From Hevea brasiliensis (taxonomy: Eukaryota > Streptophyta > Magnoliopsida > Malpighiales > Euphorbiaceae), in contig NC_079493.1 in NCBI RefSeq assembly GCF_030052815.1, positions 120,243,132 to 120,307,131 on the forward strand: a stretch of 64,000 nucleotides of DNA, read 5' to 3'. The position numbers and the translations under genes are program-made. Positions 22,770 to 35,900 of this stretch are shown in pieces (within the stretch, counting starts at the first letter, position 1; each line of letters starts with the position of its first letter). Under the pieces are notes generated by a model that had not been told where the DNA came from, made no database searches, and was given only the letters and a program-made list of their open reading frames with translations.

Positions 22770-25700
22770 TGTAACACCCTCTCGGTAACCACTCCGTACA
22801 TTCTACTGTTCCGGTGACCGGTGTTGGTCCGGACAGCTAGAACGTCCGGAAAAATATTTAAACTAAAGTCAGGAACCCTAATTAACTCAAATATTAATAA
22901 GAAAAATTTAGTAAAAATTTTAGAAATAAAATACAACTGAAGTCAAGCAGTAGGTGCCCAAGCGATGGGTCACCGGAGGGAAGTTGCGGTTCTCGCAACG
23001 AGGAGCCCTAGACCCGGGGGAAAAATTATAAAATAATTTTTGGGACTCCAGAGAAGGGTTATTGAGGTTCCTATGGCATTAGAATGCCAAGAAAATACCT
23101 AGAAAAATATCTCAATCGGTACAGCCAATTTTGACCCGTTAAGCCAAACGGAGGGCATTTTGGTCATTTCGCCTTCTGAGGTGATTTTTGGCCGACTTGC
23201 CCAGTTGAGTAAATAATTAATATGACATCAAATATGAAGAAATATTACTAGAAATGAAAATTGAAATGAGTAGTGAAAGAAAAGAAAAGAAAATGCAAAA
23301 ATAAGGCAAAAATGACATCATTTAAAAATTTGGACCAATCACACTTAAGCCATCCTTTGACTAACAATTAAAAAGACAAATGAAGACCAAATTCAACAAA
23401 GAAACCAGCAGCTATCCTCCTCCCCTTAGTGCAGCCGAAATCCCTCTTCAACACCCTCCATTGATGTTCACTCCAAAACTTCAATTTCTCCTTCATTTCA
23501 CCCTAAAACCCTAGTTTCCTTTCACTAAAATTTGTTCTAGTACCTTGCATAGTCTTTTGGCAGCCAAGGAAAGGAAGAAAAGTGAGGTTTAGGGCTTTGG
23601 AAATTCTGCCCAAACAAGGTTAGTGCATATATACATCTAAAGCTTTTTAAATTCTATGTTAGAGACTTGGAATAAGTAGGAATTTGTCACTAAAATGAAT
23701 GAAATCTATGTCTATCCATGCCCTAAGTTTCGGCAGCCCTATTGAATGAAAAGGTATGAGTGTTTTGATGGACTTAAAGTGGACTAGATATCAAGATTAA
23801 ACCATGTATGCATGTGATTATTGAGTGAGATAGTTAATTAAAGCATGTTGTGAAAAATTCATATGGAAATTAGGGTTTGGAAAGGTGAAAGTGTGAATTG
23901 GCTTAGGAAATTGTTAGGGCACATTGTAATGGTCAATTAGTGACCATTTTAGATGTGTTGACCATAAATGGGACTGAAAAACACTATGGCAAGGTGAGGT
24001 TGCAGGCTGCCCTATGGACAGCAGCATAGGGACTGAAATTTCAGTCCCTTTGCACTGCCATAACTTGGGCTGTGCTTGTCCAATTGATGTTTGGCCAATT
24101 GGACATGAAACTAGGCTTATAATGGCACATTTTTGCTGAAGAAACCATGCCCAAAAGACCAAAGCAAAAGGGTCAAAACTCAGCCACAATCCGGAACCCT
24201 GAAACTGCCTCTCAAGAATTTGACCAAATGAACAGTAACTGTTCATTTGGCCATAAGTCACTGTAGATTTGGTCAATTGGTCTGAAATTTTTACAGCAAC
24301 AAGTTAAGACATAGACAAACAACTTTCATGAAGGAACCTACCCCAAATTATGGCCAGAACCCATTCAACCAAGTGACTCAAGTCACTGTTCATGCACTGT
24401 AGATATGGTAAATTTCTGCAGACTGCATATCCGGACAGCTTGGGTTTTTGAGCCATATCTGGAGCTACAAAACTCCAAATGGAGTGATTCAAAAAAGGAA
24501 ATTCAACTAGACAAAATAAGGAACAACTTTCATGTTTTACATTTCTTCAAATTCCAACAGTAACAGTGTCCAATGGAACAGTGAAGTTATGGTACAAAAT
24601 CTGAAAAATCTGCTCCTTTGGTTTAATGCTTAGAAATGGTAAAAACACTTAATGCCAACAAGTTTTAAACACCAAATGTGGTATGTTGGGAGTGCCAAAG
24701 TCAATGTACACCTTTTTATTCTAAAAGTCAACATTTTTGTTGACCAATGATGAATAGTGACACCAAAAAAGTTGAAATTCACAAATTGACAAATTTAAGA
24801 GTTTCAAATGCCCTAGTATACCTAACAAGATTGGTTTGGATAGTTTGGCATGCCAATAGGGTTCAGTTAGCAGTACTGCACATGGCAAAAATGCCATTCT
24901 GTGATTTCATGGCTTTTAGCCATTCTGACTTTGCATTGAGACTTGGCCTTGTGCCTGATATTATTTTCAGCTTGTTAGCCGCTCATGCTGCACACCGGAG
25001 ATGCATATGTGACCGATGGTGTGACGGCCGAGGTACTAGGTACCCAAAGGCGGTTACCTGTTATCGATCCATCGTCTAGTGTAGGTTACTTGGGCAACCA
25101 AATGAATGAAAATGAGCAATGTAGAAGAAATAAAGGAATGAATATACAAATACATGACAAACAAAACATGCACATGCAATACATATTTATATCTGCTATT
25201 TTCTTTTATTTTATTATTGCACCACTAAGCATTATTGCTTAGCGCGTTGCTTTTGCCACGCGTAGGTACTGGAGATCCTGATCGTGAGCCCGTGAGACCT
25301 CGATCGGGTGAGTCCATCCGGCGATTACGCACCGTGTCCGTGTCACCTCATTACCTGCAGTGCATTGGTAGGGCACTAGGTGTCATTTTGTCATTTTGAT
25401 ATTTTGTAGCAGATTTTTCTTCATATGTAATTAAACTTGTGTAATGTATATTGATGTATATGTAAATTATGAAAATTGTATTTGTTAATGGAATAGTAAA
25501 TGTTTACTTGTGATTTATATGCGAACATCACATGTGAATGATGAATGAAAATGGAAATTGAAATGTGGAAATCTTGATATTGAGTTTGGTGTTGATAATG
25601 GATGTTTGAGAAATATTGTTGAGATTTTGGATATTGGAGTTTGAGATGATGAAATAAAAATATTGGAAGTGTTTTTAACAGGTTTCGAAGAACGGTTTTC

Positions 25701-25910
25701 TCCATTTTTAGCCGGTACTCCGCCGGATTTTCTTTAAAAATTTTCGGAACCTTAAATAAATGATACTTTTGATAAAGGGTTTAAATAAATTGTATTTCGT
25801 AAATTATATGCAAAAGCATTGTATAAATTAATTGAGGAATATTAGAGTGTGCCGGTACACCGTGTGGCATACTTACTCGGGTATACTGTACACGGGTAAG
25901 GGGTGTCACA
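22770..25910 (+). repeat. T1 3' LTR
   Basis: It runs from TGTAACACCCTCTCGG to GGGGTGTCACA (3141 bp). The start (ATTCTACTGTTCCGGTGACC) and middle modules are related to the T3-family LTR, but the rest is distinct, including a GC-rich, CpG-containing stretch at 24990-25350. There is no coding potential; the 110-codon frame at 24747-25079 lacks any domain and has LTR composition. The 5' partner lies outside the window, so age cannot be estimated. The right flank is Athila-2 LTR sequence. Confidence 0.87.
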
Positions 25911-26994
25911 GATTTTCACACGTGAACTTCACCTCAAACACACCATTTTAGGGTTACTTGCTAGAAGAATATAAATAGTGTCCTTATCTCATTTTGGCCA
26001 TAAGAAGAAAGGAAGGAAGAAAGAGCAGAAGCAGAGGAAACATAAGAAAATAGAGCAAAGGCGTCACTCTCTATTTCTAAACCAGATTTGGAGTTTTCTT
26101 CTTTTCTTAACCATTTTCTACCTTTCTCGTATTGGGTTTCTTAGTTCTTAGTATATTTTCAAGTTCTATTTCCATATTTTCTCAGAATCTCTTGTAGTAA
26201 TTATGGATAGTGAGTAGTTTTTCATAGATTCTGGAGTTGGGATGTAATATTTAAGATGTTTTATGGATTTTGATTGGGTAATTCATATTTTGTGGTTTTT
26301 ATGAGATTTTATCCATTTTTTGTGTGCTTAATGACATGCTTAGTGTAGGATCCCATTAAGTATTGTTCTTAATCCATAGTTGAAGCACCGAAAGGAGAAA
26401 ACCCTGTGATAGATAATAAAAAAATTGGACTTGATTAACGTAGACCTAGAAATAGATTAAGGATTAAAAGGATTTATAGATTAATTAAGAAAATTAATGG
26501 GTCTTGATTAATTTTAACTCTACAAAAATATAATTAAGTTAATTAAGGCACTATTTGTCTCACTTGAAATGGTATTCAAAGGATTTAAGAATTAATCTCC
26601 TTAAAACCCATAATTTCTATAAGATTGGATAACCAATTTTAAAAATTCCAAAATAGCTTGAATATGAATTTCCAAACTCCGGAATCGCCCTTTTACCATT
26701 TTTAATTTTAATCGAGTTTAATTGCTTATCATTTTAATTCTTGCCATATTTCAATTAGCTCATTTTAATTTACCACAAATTTAGTTGAATCTTCATATTG
26801 ATAATTAGATTATTAATTTTGCATATATAGATTTAATACCTCAATTTCTATCAATCTATCACTTGAATTTCAAAATTAGCTTGAATTAGTTAATTTTAAT
26901 ATAAAAAATTCAATCATTAACTCAACTCTTCGAGGGAACAATATCTTTTTTATATTACTTGTACGACCCGTGCACTTGCGGTTGGGTCACATCA
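25911..26994 (+). repeat. Athila-2 5' LTR, 3' portion only
   Basis: It aligns with the R-U5 half of the Athila-1 LTR from CACCATTTTAGGG (compare TATTTTAGGG at 6061) to CACTTGCGGTTGGG and a final CACATCA. TATAAATA at 25970-25977 corresponds to the Athila-1 TATA box. T1 occupies the position where U3 should continue to the left. Confidence 0.85.
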
Positions 26995-27000
26995 AGTTTT

Positions 27001-27017
27001 TGACGTCGTTGCCGGGG
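27001..27017 (+). other. Athila-2 primer binding site, mutated
   Basis: TGACGTCGTTGCCGGGG differs from the Athila-1 site by two transitions (G to A at 27003, C to T at 27006), both compatible with cytosine deamination. Priming would be weakened. Confidence 0.8.
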
Positions 27018-27128
27018 AGTTGTTTGTTTAATATTGAATTCTTGATTATTTTAGTTGTTTATAGTTTTTATCTTTGTTATCTTTTCATTTTGTGTTTGTT
27101 TGTTCTTTTTAGGTACTCTTGATCTTTT

Positions 27129-28917
27129 ATGAGATGAGCTAGAAGCACAAGTGATATATCCTCATTGTTTAATCCGAAAATTGAGAAATTTTGTAGAGCC
27201 AACAAGAAAGAAACCAGAAAAAAGAAGGAAGCCTTGACAGCAACTAAAATTGAAGCAGAAATGGCTGAGGAGAGAGTTAGAATTGGTGGTGGTAATGCTG
27301 GAAATGATCGAAACAATGAAAATGCAGCTCATTGTGAAGAAGTTGTAAATGCTAATGTGCCTAGGGGAAGTATGATGGATCATGCATTCCCTCATTTTGA
27401 TGATTTGAGAGAGAGTATAGCAAGACCAAGAATTGATGCAAATAGCTATAAGATGGATTTTGGGATACTTCAAATGATTCAAAATTTCTAATTTGGGGGG
27501 ACATCCTTAAGAAAATCTACACACACATCTTAAGAAGTTTGCTATGATTTGTGATATGCAAAAACAACCTAGAGTATCTGATGATGTAGCAAGATTGAAG
27601 CTATTCCCATTCTCTTTGAAGGATAAAACATTAGATTGACTTGATTCTTTACCTCACAATTCTATTATAAATTGGGAGCAACTCATTGATGCATTCCTTG
27701 CACAATATTTTTCACCTGGAAAAACTCAAGAATTAAGGAATCAAATGACAGCTTTCAGACCAAGAGAAGATGAAACTCTTTATGAATCATGAATGAGATG
27801 GAAGGAGTTAAAGAGACAATGCCCACATCATGCCATTCCAAAATGGATGATAAACTAGAATTTTTACACCAATGTTACTCCTGCAATTAGAGGGATTATT
27901 GATGCTCAAATAGGAGGAGAATTTATTATAAAGCAAGAAGATGAAGCTTATGAGCTGTTGGAGAAAATTGCAAAGAATACTCATCTTTGGAGTAGTCCAA
28001 GAGGACCAGGTCCATCTCAAAAGAGGCAAGTTGCTAGAATGTATGACCTTGATCCATTCAACATGATTAATGCAAAGTTTGATGCACTTACAAATGTTTT
28101 GGCAAAGAAGATAAAAGATTTAAGTATGTTGGTCAGTTCATCATCATCATCTAGAAGTTCACAATAGATTGCCTGTGCAAAAGGAACAATGAGTTGTGGA
28201 GTAAAATATGGAGAACAGGCTCCTTATGTTGGTAATTATAGAAACAAACAGATGGAGAATCCTTACTCTCAAACGTATAATCTAGCATGGAGGAATCACC
28301 CCAACTTTTCATGGGGAAATCAGCAAAACCAAGTCCCAAATCAGAATTTTCAACCACAGTAGCAACAAGGAATTCCATATCAGCAAAATAGGCAACCATT
28401 GCCTAATTTTCAGCAGAGAAACATGAATCCTCCACCAAAACAGCAAGAGCAAGGTTCTACCATAGAAACTTTGTTACAACAGATTCTTGCCAACCAAGCT
28501 AAGCATGATGAAGAGATGAAAGAAATGAAAGCAAGGCTAGAACATATGCAAACAGATAACAGAATGCTGGAAAACCAGATTGCACAATAAGCATCTTCCT
28601 CAGGTCTCAAGTCTTTTGGAAAACTTCCAAGTCAGTCAAAAAACCCAAAAGAGCAGTGTCAAGCTATCACTTTAAGAAGTGGGAAGGTTGTAAACAATGA
28701 GACGAGTGAAAAAAGTGAAAAGAGAGAAAATGAGAAAAAAATTGATGAGAGGGAAAAACAAGAAAGTGAGAAAGAAAGTGCAGAAAAAGGTAAAGAGAAA
28801 GTTGAAGAGAAAGAAGAGAAGTATATATCTTTAGAGCCCTATAAGCCACAACTTTCTTGTCCACAAAGATTTCAAAAAGCTAAACTTGACAAGCAATTTG
28901 GGAAGTTCTTAGAGGTT
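27129..28917 (+). pseudogene. gag: Athila-2 gag, many stop codons
   Basis: The start ATG at 27129-27131 is followed by TGA in the third codon (27135-27137). The frame is then open to 27491 (MMDHAFPHFDDLRESI). The capsid continues through stops such as TGA in the LDWLDSLP position (27637-27639) and TAG near 27857, up to the QAITLRSGKV region (28650-28700). Most breaks are single substitutions, unlike the indels of Athila-1 gag. The coiled, acidic-basic linker (KSEKRENEKK, 28700-28820) matches Athila-1. Confidence 0.8.
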
Positions 28918-29933
28918 TTGAAGAAGCTATACATAAATGTGCCTTTCATTGATGCCCTTTCACAAATGCCCTCTTATGCAAAATTCTTAAAAGAAATTCT
29001 CTCAAACAAGAGGAGACTTAACGATCTTGAAACTGTTGTTTTGACAGAAGAGTGTAGTGACATACTCCAAAGGAAACTTCCTCCTAAGCTCAAAGACCCC
29101 GAAAGTTTTTCAATTCCATGCCATATTGGAGAATTAAGCTCTACAAAAGCTTTATGTGATTTAGGAGCTAGTGTTAGCCTTATGCCCCTCTCCATTTATG
29201 AGAAGCTCAATATGGGAGATCTTAAGCCAACCCACATTTCTCTTCAGCTAGCTGACAAATCAATTAAATATCCGGAAGTGATTTTAGAGAATGTGCCTCT
29301 GAAGTTTGGGAAGTTCTATATACCTATTGACTTTGTATCTTGGACATGGAAGAGGATTCTAATATTCCAATTATTTTAGGAAGGCCCTTTCTAGCTACAG
29401 TAGGAGCATTAATTGATGTTAAGGGAGAAAAATTGACTCTTAGAGTTGGTGAAGATCAGCTGGTTTTTAATATTAATAACACCATGAAGAAGCATCATTC
29501 TGAAGCTGATACTTGTTTGAGAATTGATATCATTGATGAGCTTATTGAAGAACATTTCAGAAAGAGATATCCGAATGATCCACTTGAAATTTGTTTAGTT
29601 CATGGAGGAAGCATAGACAATGACAATCCTCATGTGGCTGTATATGGTCGACATTTGGAGGGTAGTCCACCATTCATTTCTACTCTAGTTTTTCAACTCA
29701 CACAGAAGGAAAAAGTTAAATCTAAGCAATCATCATTCAAGGAAGAAGATGCACCTAAGGTAGAACTTAAGCAACTTCCTTCTCAGCACAAGTATGAATT
29801 TCTTGGCCCCAATGACACTTATCCAATAATTGTAAATGCGAATTTGAGCACTTTAGAGGTTGATAAGTTGTTAAGAGTGTTGAGGCAATATAGGAAGGTT
29901 TTAGGATACACCATAGATGACATCAAGGAATAA
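28918..29933 (+). pseudogene. pol: Athila-2 protease region, nearly open
   Basis: The frame 28918-29340 carries KALCDLGASVSLMPLS (active site) and LQLADKSIKYPE. One frameshift near 29335 moves the reading to 29340-29933, with PIILGRPFLATVGALIDV, DIIDELIEEHF and the linker VELKQLPSQHKYEFLG. It ends at TAA 29931-29933. This is the better template for interpreting the Athila-1 protease. Confidence 0.83.
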
Positions 29934-29962
29934 GTCCTCACTTTTGCATACATAGAATTATT

Positions 29963-31340
29963 TTGGAAGAAAATTGCAAACCATTTATTGAGCATCAGAG
30001 GAGGTTGAACCCAAATATGAAAGAAGTTGTTAAAAAGGAAATTTTAAATTTGCTTGATGCAGGAATAATATATCCTATCTCAGACAATACTTGGGTGAGT
30101 CCAGTACATATTGTCTTTAAAAAAGGTAGAATGACAGTGGTTAAAAATGAAAATAATGAATTAATTCCCACTAAAATATTGACTAGTTGGCGAATGTGCA
30201 TATATTACAGAAAATTAAATAATGCCACTAGAAAACATCACTTTCCACTTCCCTTCATTGATCAAATGTTAGAAAGACTGGCTAAGTACTTTTATTTTTG
30301 CTATTTAGATGGCTATTTGGGATTTTTCCAAATCCTTATCCATCCAAATGATAAAGAAAAAATCACTTTTACTTGTCCATATGGAACATTTGCCTATAAG
30401 AGGATGCCATTTGGGTTGTATAATGCACCAGCCACTTTTCAAAGGTGCATGATGGCAATCTTCTTAGATTTTATTGAAGATATAATGGAGGTTTTTATAG
30501 ATGACTTTTCTATTTATGGATCTTCATTTGACATATGTTTAGCTAATCTTTCTAAAGTTTTGCAGCGATGTGCAGACACTGACCTTGTGTTAAACTGGGA
30601 AAAGTGTCATTTCATGGTTCAGGAAGGGATAGTGCTTAGACATTTGGTGTCTAACAGGGGAATAGAGGTTGATAAAGCCAAGGTTGAAGTGATAGAAAAG
30701 ATGGCCCCTCCCGCCAATGTCAAAGGAATTCGAAGTTCTTTATGGCATGCTGGGCTCTATAGATGCTTTATTAAGGATTTTTCTAAAATAGCTAAACCTT
30801 TGTCTAATTTATTAAGTCATGACACACCATTTGTATTTGACCAAGAGTATTTGGATGCCTTTTTTAGGTTGAAGCAAGCTCTTATCACTGCACCAATCAT
30901 GCAACTGCCTGATTGGAGTCTTCTTTTTGAAATTATGTGTGATGCTAGCAACTATGCAATTGGAGCTGTTCTTGGTCAAAGGAAAGATAAAAGGGCTTAT
31001 GCTATTTATTATGCTAGTAGAACACTTGATGAGGCTTAGACCAATTATGCAATAACTGAAAATGAATTCTTAGCAATTGTCTTTGCATTGGAAAAGTTCA
31101 AACCTTACATTATTGATTCAAAGGTGGTTGTATTTTCAGATTATGCTGCCATTAGGTATTTACTCTGTAAAAAGGAGGCTAAACCTAGGCTCATTAGGTG
31201 GATTTGATGCTACAAAAGTTTGATTTAGAAATTAGAGATAAGAAGGGAGCTGAAAATGTAGTTACAGATAATCTTAGTAGGTTGAAATTGGATGATAAAG
31301 AAATGGATGCAATCCTTATTGATGAATTCTTCTTGGATGA
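29963..31340 (+). pseudogene. pol: Athila-2 reverse transcriptase and RNase H
   Basis: The frame 29963-31039 is open for 358 codons: GIIYPISDNTWVSPVHIV, MPFGLYNAPATFQRCM, catalytic [24 protein letters not shown]. The YXDD-like motif has Ile where Athila-1 has Met, a tolerated change. TAG at 31037-31039 (probably from CAG) interrupts RNase H; the rest ([10 protein letters not shown], then TDNLSRL) follows with a frame loss near 31200. In the last motif the usual VADN is VTDN, which keeps the Asp. Confidence 0.83.
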
Positions 31341-32646
31341 ACAACTTTTCTCTCTTGTTGCTAAATTGCCTTGGTATGCAGACTTGATGAATTATCTATA
31401 TTGTGGAGTTTTACCTCTAGGAATGACATGGCAACAAAAAAAAAAGTTTTTTACACGAGGCAAAATTTTATAGATGGGATAATCCTTTACTCTTTAAGAG
31501 ATGTTGTGATGGTTTGATGAGGAGATGTATTCCTGATGAGGAGATAGAGAGTGTTATGCATCATTGTCATGCTTTTGATTATGGAGGACACTTTGGAATC
31601 TCTAAAATAGCTAGTAAAATTCTACAAGCTGGTTTCTTTTGGCCAAACCTTTTCAAGGATGTGAGGAAATTTGTGTTAGGATGTGACAAATGTCAAAGGA
31701 GTGGAAATTTGTCAAAAAGAGATGAAATGCCCCAAAATGGTATTCATGAGGTGAAATTATTTGATGTATGGGGAATAGATTTTATGGGCCCATTTCCTCC
31801 CTCTTATGACAATAAGTACATTCTAGTTGGGGTTGACTATGTGTCAAGGTGGATAGAAGCTGTTGCAACTCCAACTAATAATGCTAAGGTGGTAGTGAAA
31901 TTCTTGAAGAAATTTGTCTTGCTCAGATTTGGAACTCCAAGGGCTATAATTTTTGTAATAAGCAATTTGAGAGCTTAATGAGGAAGTATGGTGTAGTACA
32001 CAAGATAGCTACCCCGTACCAGCCTCAAACTTCTGGACAAGTTAAAATCTCTAACAGGGAACTCAAACATATCTTGGAGAAAATAGTGAATAATTCTAGG
32101 AAAGATTGGTCTATCAAACTAGATGATGCTATATGGGCATATAGGACTGCTTACAAAACCCCTATAGGAACTACTCCTTTTAGATTGGTGTATGGCAAGT
32201 CTTGTCATTTACCTGTGGAGATAGAGCATAGAGCATATTGGGCCATTCAGACCTTGAATTTTAATCTCAAACAAGCTGGTGAGAAGAGGCTATTGCAACT
32301 CAATGAACTTGAAGAATTGAGGATGGATACCTAAGAAAATGCCCGCATTTATAAAGAAAAAACTAAAGCTTGGCATGATAAGCATCTTAGGAAAAAGGAA
32401 TTTAAAGAAGGTGATTTAGTTTTATTGTTCAACTCAAGATTGAAATTGTTTCCAGGGAAAATTAAATCAAGATGGACTGGCCCATGTAGAGTTTCTAAAG
32501 CTTTCCCTTATGGAGCAATTGAAATTTGGAGTGAAAAATCTGGGAATTTTAAGGTCAATGGGCATAGATTGAAGCATTACATAACTAGAGAACCAATAGA
32601 GAGAGCAAACTGTTACAAGCTCTCTAATCTCACACCTTCTTTTTAG
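31341..32646 (+). pseudogene. pol: Athila-2 integrase, second catalytic Asp deleted
   Basis: The zinc finger ([23 protein letters not shown]) and first Asp ([15 protein letters not shown]) are intact in 31514-31978. Relative to Athila-1 at 12000-12030, 19 bases are missing at about 31949-31952. This removes the ISDGGSH segment with the second catalytic Asp and shifts the frame. The Glu region ([10 protein letters not shown]) and C-terminal domain continue at 31978-32334 and 32425-32646, with TAA at 32332-32334. This copy cannot encode active integrase. Confidence 0.85.
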
Positions 32647-32928
32647 CGAAATGCATAAAGAGTCAAGCTAAGGACTATAAATTAGCGCTCTTGGGAGGCA
32701 CCCTAAGTTTCTTTATTTTGCTTTTGTTGATTTACTTTTATTTGCATTACTTCTATTTTTGTCTTAAATCTCCCCAAATTCAATTTTTGACATTTTTGAA
32801 TTTTGTCTTTTATAGATGTATTTCAAAGGGATGTAGGTTATTGCACTGTTGGGGAGTTACTCTTAATCTGATATTTTATCTATTAACTCTTCCAAGATTG
32901 ATTTATTTTCATTGCTTTCTGTGTAGGA
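32647..32928 (+). other. Athila-2 post-pol spacer, cut by the T3 insertion
   Basis: It aligns with 12742-12960 of Athila-1 and shows no gene. The last five bases, TAGGA (32924-32928), are the expected target duplication of T3; a second copy is not seen because T3 has no intact right end here. Confidence 0.75.
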
Positions 32929-35900
32929 TGTAACACCCCGTTTGCATAGCCTGGTATATTTCACCGTTCCGATGACCGGTGTCAGTCCGGACAATTATTG
33001 GGATTAGGGCCATACCTAAGACAACTTGAGAAGCCATAAACACAAATAATTAGTAATGTTCAATTAGTTAAGTATAAATAAGAAAAATAGAACATAAGAA
33101 GTTAAACGAGCCGAGAGTCACAGCGATGGGTGACCTCCTCAGAAACGACTGCGAAGTCGTTTTAAACTCAAATTTCGAACCGTAAAATGTGACGCCGCGG
33201 TCCTTAGGACTCTCATGAACACAGTGGAAAAGAGAAAATTACGAAAAAGAACTGTTAAGCCAGTCAAATAATTAGGTCAGGGAGCCGGAAGAAATATTAG
33301 ATTATTTGCAAATCGGGATGAACCGGCAAGGGGCAATTTGGTCAATTGACCAGAGTCGACTCGACCTAATCACAAATAAAATCGGAGAAAAGAAAATTTC
33401 GGAATCGAAAATTAAATTAAAGAACTAATAGAAAAATAAAAAAAAAAGAGAAAAATGAAAAAGGTAAAAAGGTGATAACATCATGCATGACCTCATGCAT
33501 GATGCCATAAATAAATTGATTAAATTAATTAAATTGATTTGTGGTCTTCCATAAGCCAAGTTTATAAAATAAAAGAAAAGAAAAAAAAAATGGGCATCTT
33601 CCCACTTTCCCGTCCACATTCCCTCTCTCTCTCTTTTCTCCTTTGTTCCTCCATAGCCATGAAAAATCAAGCTTTTAAAGCTTGAATCAACCCCATAAAT
33701 CCCACAAATTTCTTATGTAAATCTTATTGTTGGATCTTGACAAGCTTATTGAGAACAAAAAGAAAGAAGAAATCAGAAGAATTGGAGCTTTTGGAAAAAC
33801 TTCAATTGAAGTAAGTTGATCCAACCTTTTTTTTAGTAAAAATGTTTGAATTAGAGTAGAAATGGATAGAATAACATGAAAAATTGAGAAAATTATGTAT
33901 GAGAACAAAGATGTAAATTTCAGCCAACTTTGAAGGACCAAAACGGAAATTTTACAAGTCCAATTGATATGGCACCAATTGGGGATGAAAATAGACATAA
34001 AATGACACAAATTTCATTAAGGAACCATGCCCAAAAGCTGACCAAAACATAGTGAACCAATTAACCAAAGTTAGTTAAGAGCAGGCTGCCACTGCACAAA
34101 TTGACCAAATGAATAGTGTTTGTTCATTTGGTCATAACTCGAGTTAGACAGGTCAAATTGACCTGAAATTTGGCCAGGGGTTAGAGGAGATATAGATCTA
34201 AAACTTTCATGAAGAACATCACCCCAAATTATGCCATTAACCCATTCAAATTATTGAGCAAAGTTGAGTTATCAAACCTGCAACTCTGCAGATTTTCATT
34301 TGAGCAGTAATGTTTGGATGGCTATAACTCTCTCTAGAAAACTCGGATTTAGGCGATTCTTGAACTGTTGGAAACCTAAGGCATAGTAGAACATTTCATA
34401 TGAAGAAAGTTAGACCAAATTATGAACTTAACTTGATCAAATTACTGACCAAAGTTGGATCAAAATCTGCCAGAACCCAAGATACCAGTATGAACAGTGC
34501 ACGTAAACAGTAAACTTATTTTGGCCATAACTTGAGCTACAAAACTCCGATTGAGGTGATCCAAAAATGAGAATACACTTAAGACAATAAGGAACATTTT
34601 CTATGAAGGAAGTTTTGTCAAATTCCAAAATGACCAATGGAACAGTGCAACTTCGGAGCACTAAAACCGAAAATTGGCAATTTTGCCAAAATGACCTACG
34701 CTTCGAAAAAATGACCAAAACCAACAAGTTTAGTGACCAAAATGTGGTATGTGGATGAAGTTGGAGTTTCCATACCTATTAAGCCTTAAAAAGTCAACAA
34801 TTTGACTTGAATAGTATAGTGAATAGTAATCCGAAACATAAAAACTTCGAGAACGTCAAATTTAACGCAATAGAGCTAGTTAAAATGAAGTTAAATTTAT
34901 TTGTGGACTTATGTTAAGTTATGATACTGAAACACTATAAAATTGTGTGTTTCAGCTGAAAAAGACTTGGAAGCTCGGAGAGACTGAGTCAAGGCCTAGA
35001 GGCGACTCCAGTCAGGTTTGTGCACAATAAATCCTATTTAAGCATTTTACCCTTGAAAAATTGATTTAGCATGCAGTATGAATTTATGAACTTTTGTGTT
35101 GCCACCTTGTGATCAAATTGTAACTTTGGAAATTGATTTGATTTTTGTATGCAATGTTTGAATGAAATGTTTGAAATGGATTTTATGTTCACACTTAGCA
35201 TGAAAGTATCACATTTCCTCCTCCATTTATGGGGTTGAGATTGTTTATTTTCCTCCCTCTCTGGCTTGCCAGTTGAGGTTGTAGATCGGTTGAGTACTCA
35301 TTAGCTAGCTAGCCACCTCCCTCATTGATTTCGATTAATGGGGTTGTAGATTGCTTTGTCGTGGTGTACAACGCGGCATTGATCGGAAATTTTGTGTCAT
35401 GGCTTAAGTTGTGTATGACTTGGCAACACTGTGTTTATGGAATTATTGAACTAAACTGTGTTTATTAGATTATTTGACAAAATGGTGTTATTATGAACTT
35501 TGATCATTATTGAAATGTGATTGAGAAACATTTGAATTGTATTTGGCAATGAATGATTTATTTATTGCATTTTAAATTTTTATTGTGCACCACTGAGTAT
35601 TTTTATACTCAGCGATGGCTTAGTTTGCTGTCGCAGATAAGAGCAAGGAAAAAGCAGCAGAGTGAGCTGCGATTAAATCGAGGATTACATTGATCTTTTG
35701 TACGGGTATTATCTTATGCCCTTGTTGATAAATTTTGATGTAAATATGGAAATGTTGTATGTATCAATATAAAGTCGAGCAGTTGTAAATAAATTGTAAT
35801 AATATTATTTTAGATTTTCTTCTGTAAATTTAATATTTGTATATATGAATTTCCTACTTTATGTTTTGTGAATGAAATTATTAAATATTCTGAGTTGACA

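Larger units (their letters stand above)
1..25910 (+). mobile_element. Tekay/Del-like Ty3/gypsy chromovirus T1, 5' end outside window, interrupted
   Basis: The element reads gag, protease, reverse transcriptase, RNase H, integrase and a chromodomain-type tail in the order of plant chromoviruses. Its internal region occupies 1-4360 and 22663-22769, and its own 3' LTR is 22770-25910. The two parts join in frame once the foreign block 4361-22657 and one copy of the ACAAC target duplication are removed. The 5' LTR and the start of gag lie left of the window. The coding region has several frameshifts and one stop, so this copy is not autonomous as read. Assignment to Tekay rests on the gag and polymerase style and the HNVFHVSMLRRY block before the chromodomain. 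The clade call is from recognition, not a tree. Confidence 0.85.
25911..32928 (+). mobile_element. Athila-like element Athila-2, old and truncated on both sides
   Basis: The 3' part of a 5' LTR (25911-26994), a decayed tRNA-Asp primer site and gag-pol follow in order. All are homologous to Athila-1 but with many stop codons compatible with CAG or CAA to TAG or TAA and TGG to TGA or TAG. The 5' part of the LTR is separated by T1, and the sequence after 32928 is separated by T3. Its 3' half is not found in this window. Confidence 0.88.

Noticed and set aside
24747..25079. 110-codon frame in the T1 LTR
   Set aside because: It lies wholly within an LTR, with no domain and composition that changes abruptly within the frame.
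33425..34010. Two minus-strand frames repeated at 41608-42193
   Set aside because: They are identical because they sit in duplicate LTRs, are rich in Phe/Ile/Ser from poly-purine DNA, and have no domain.
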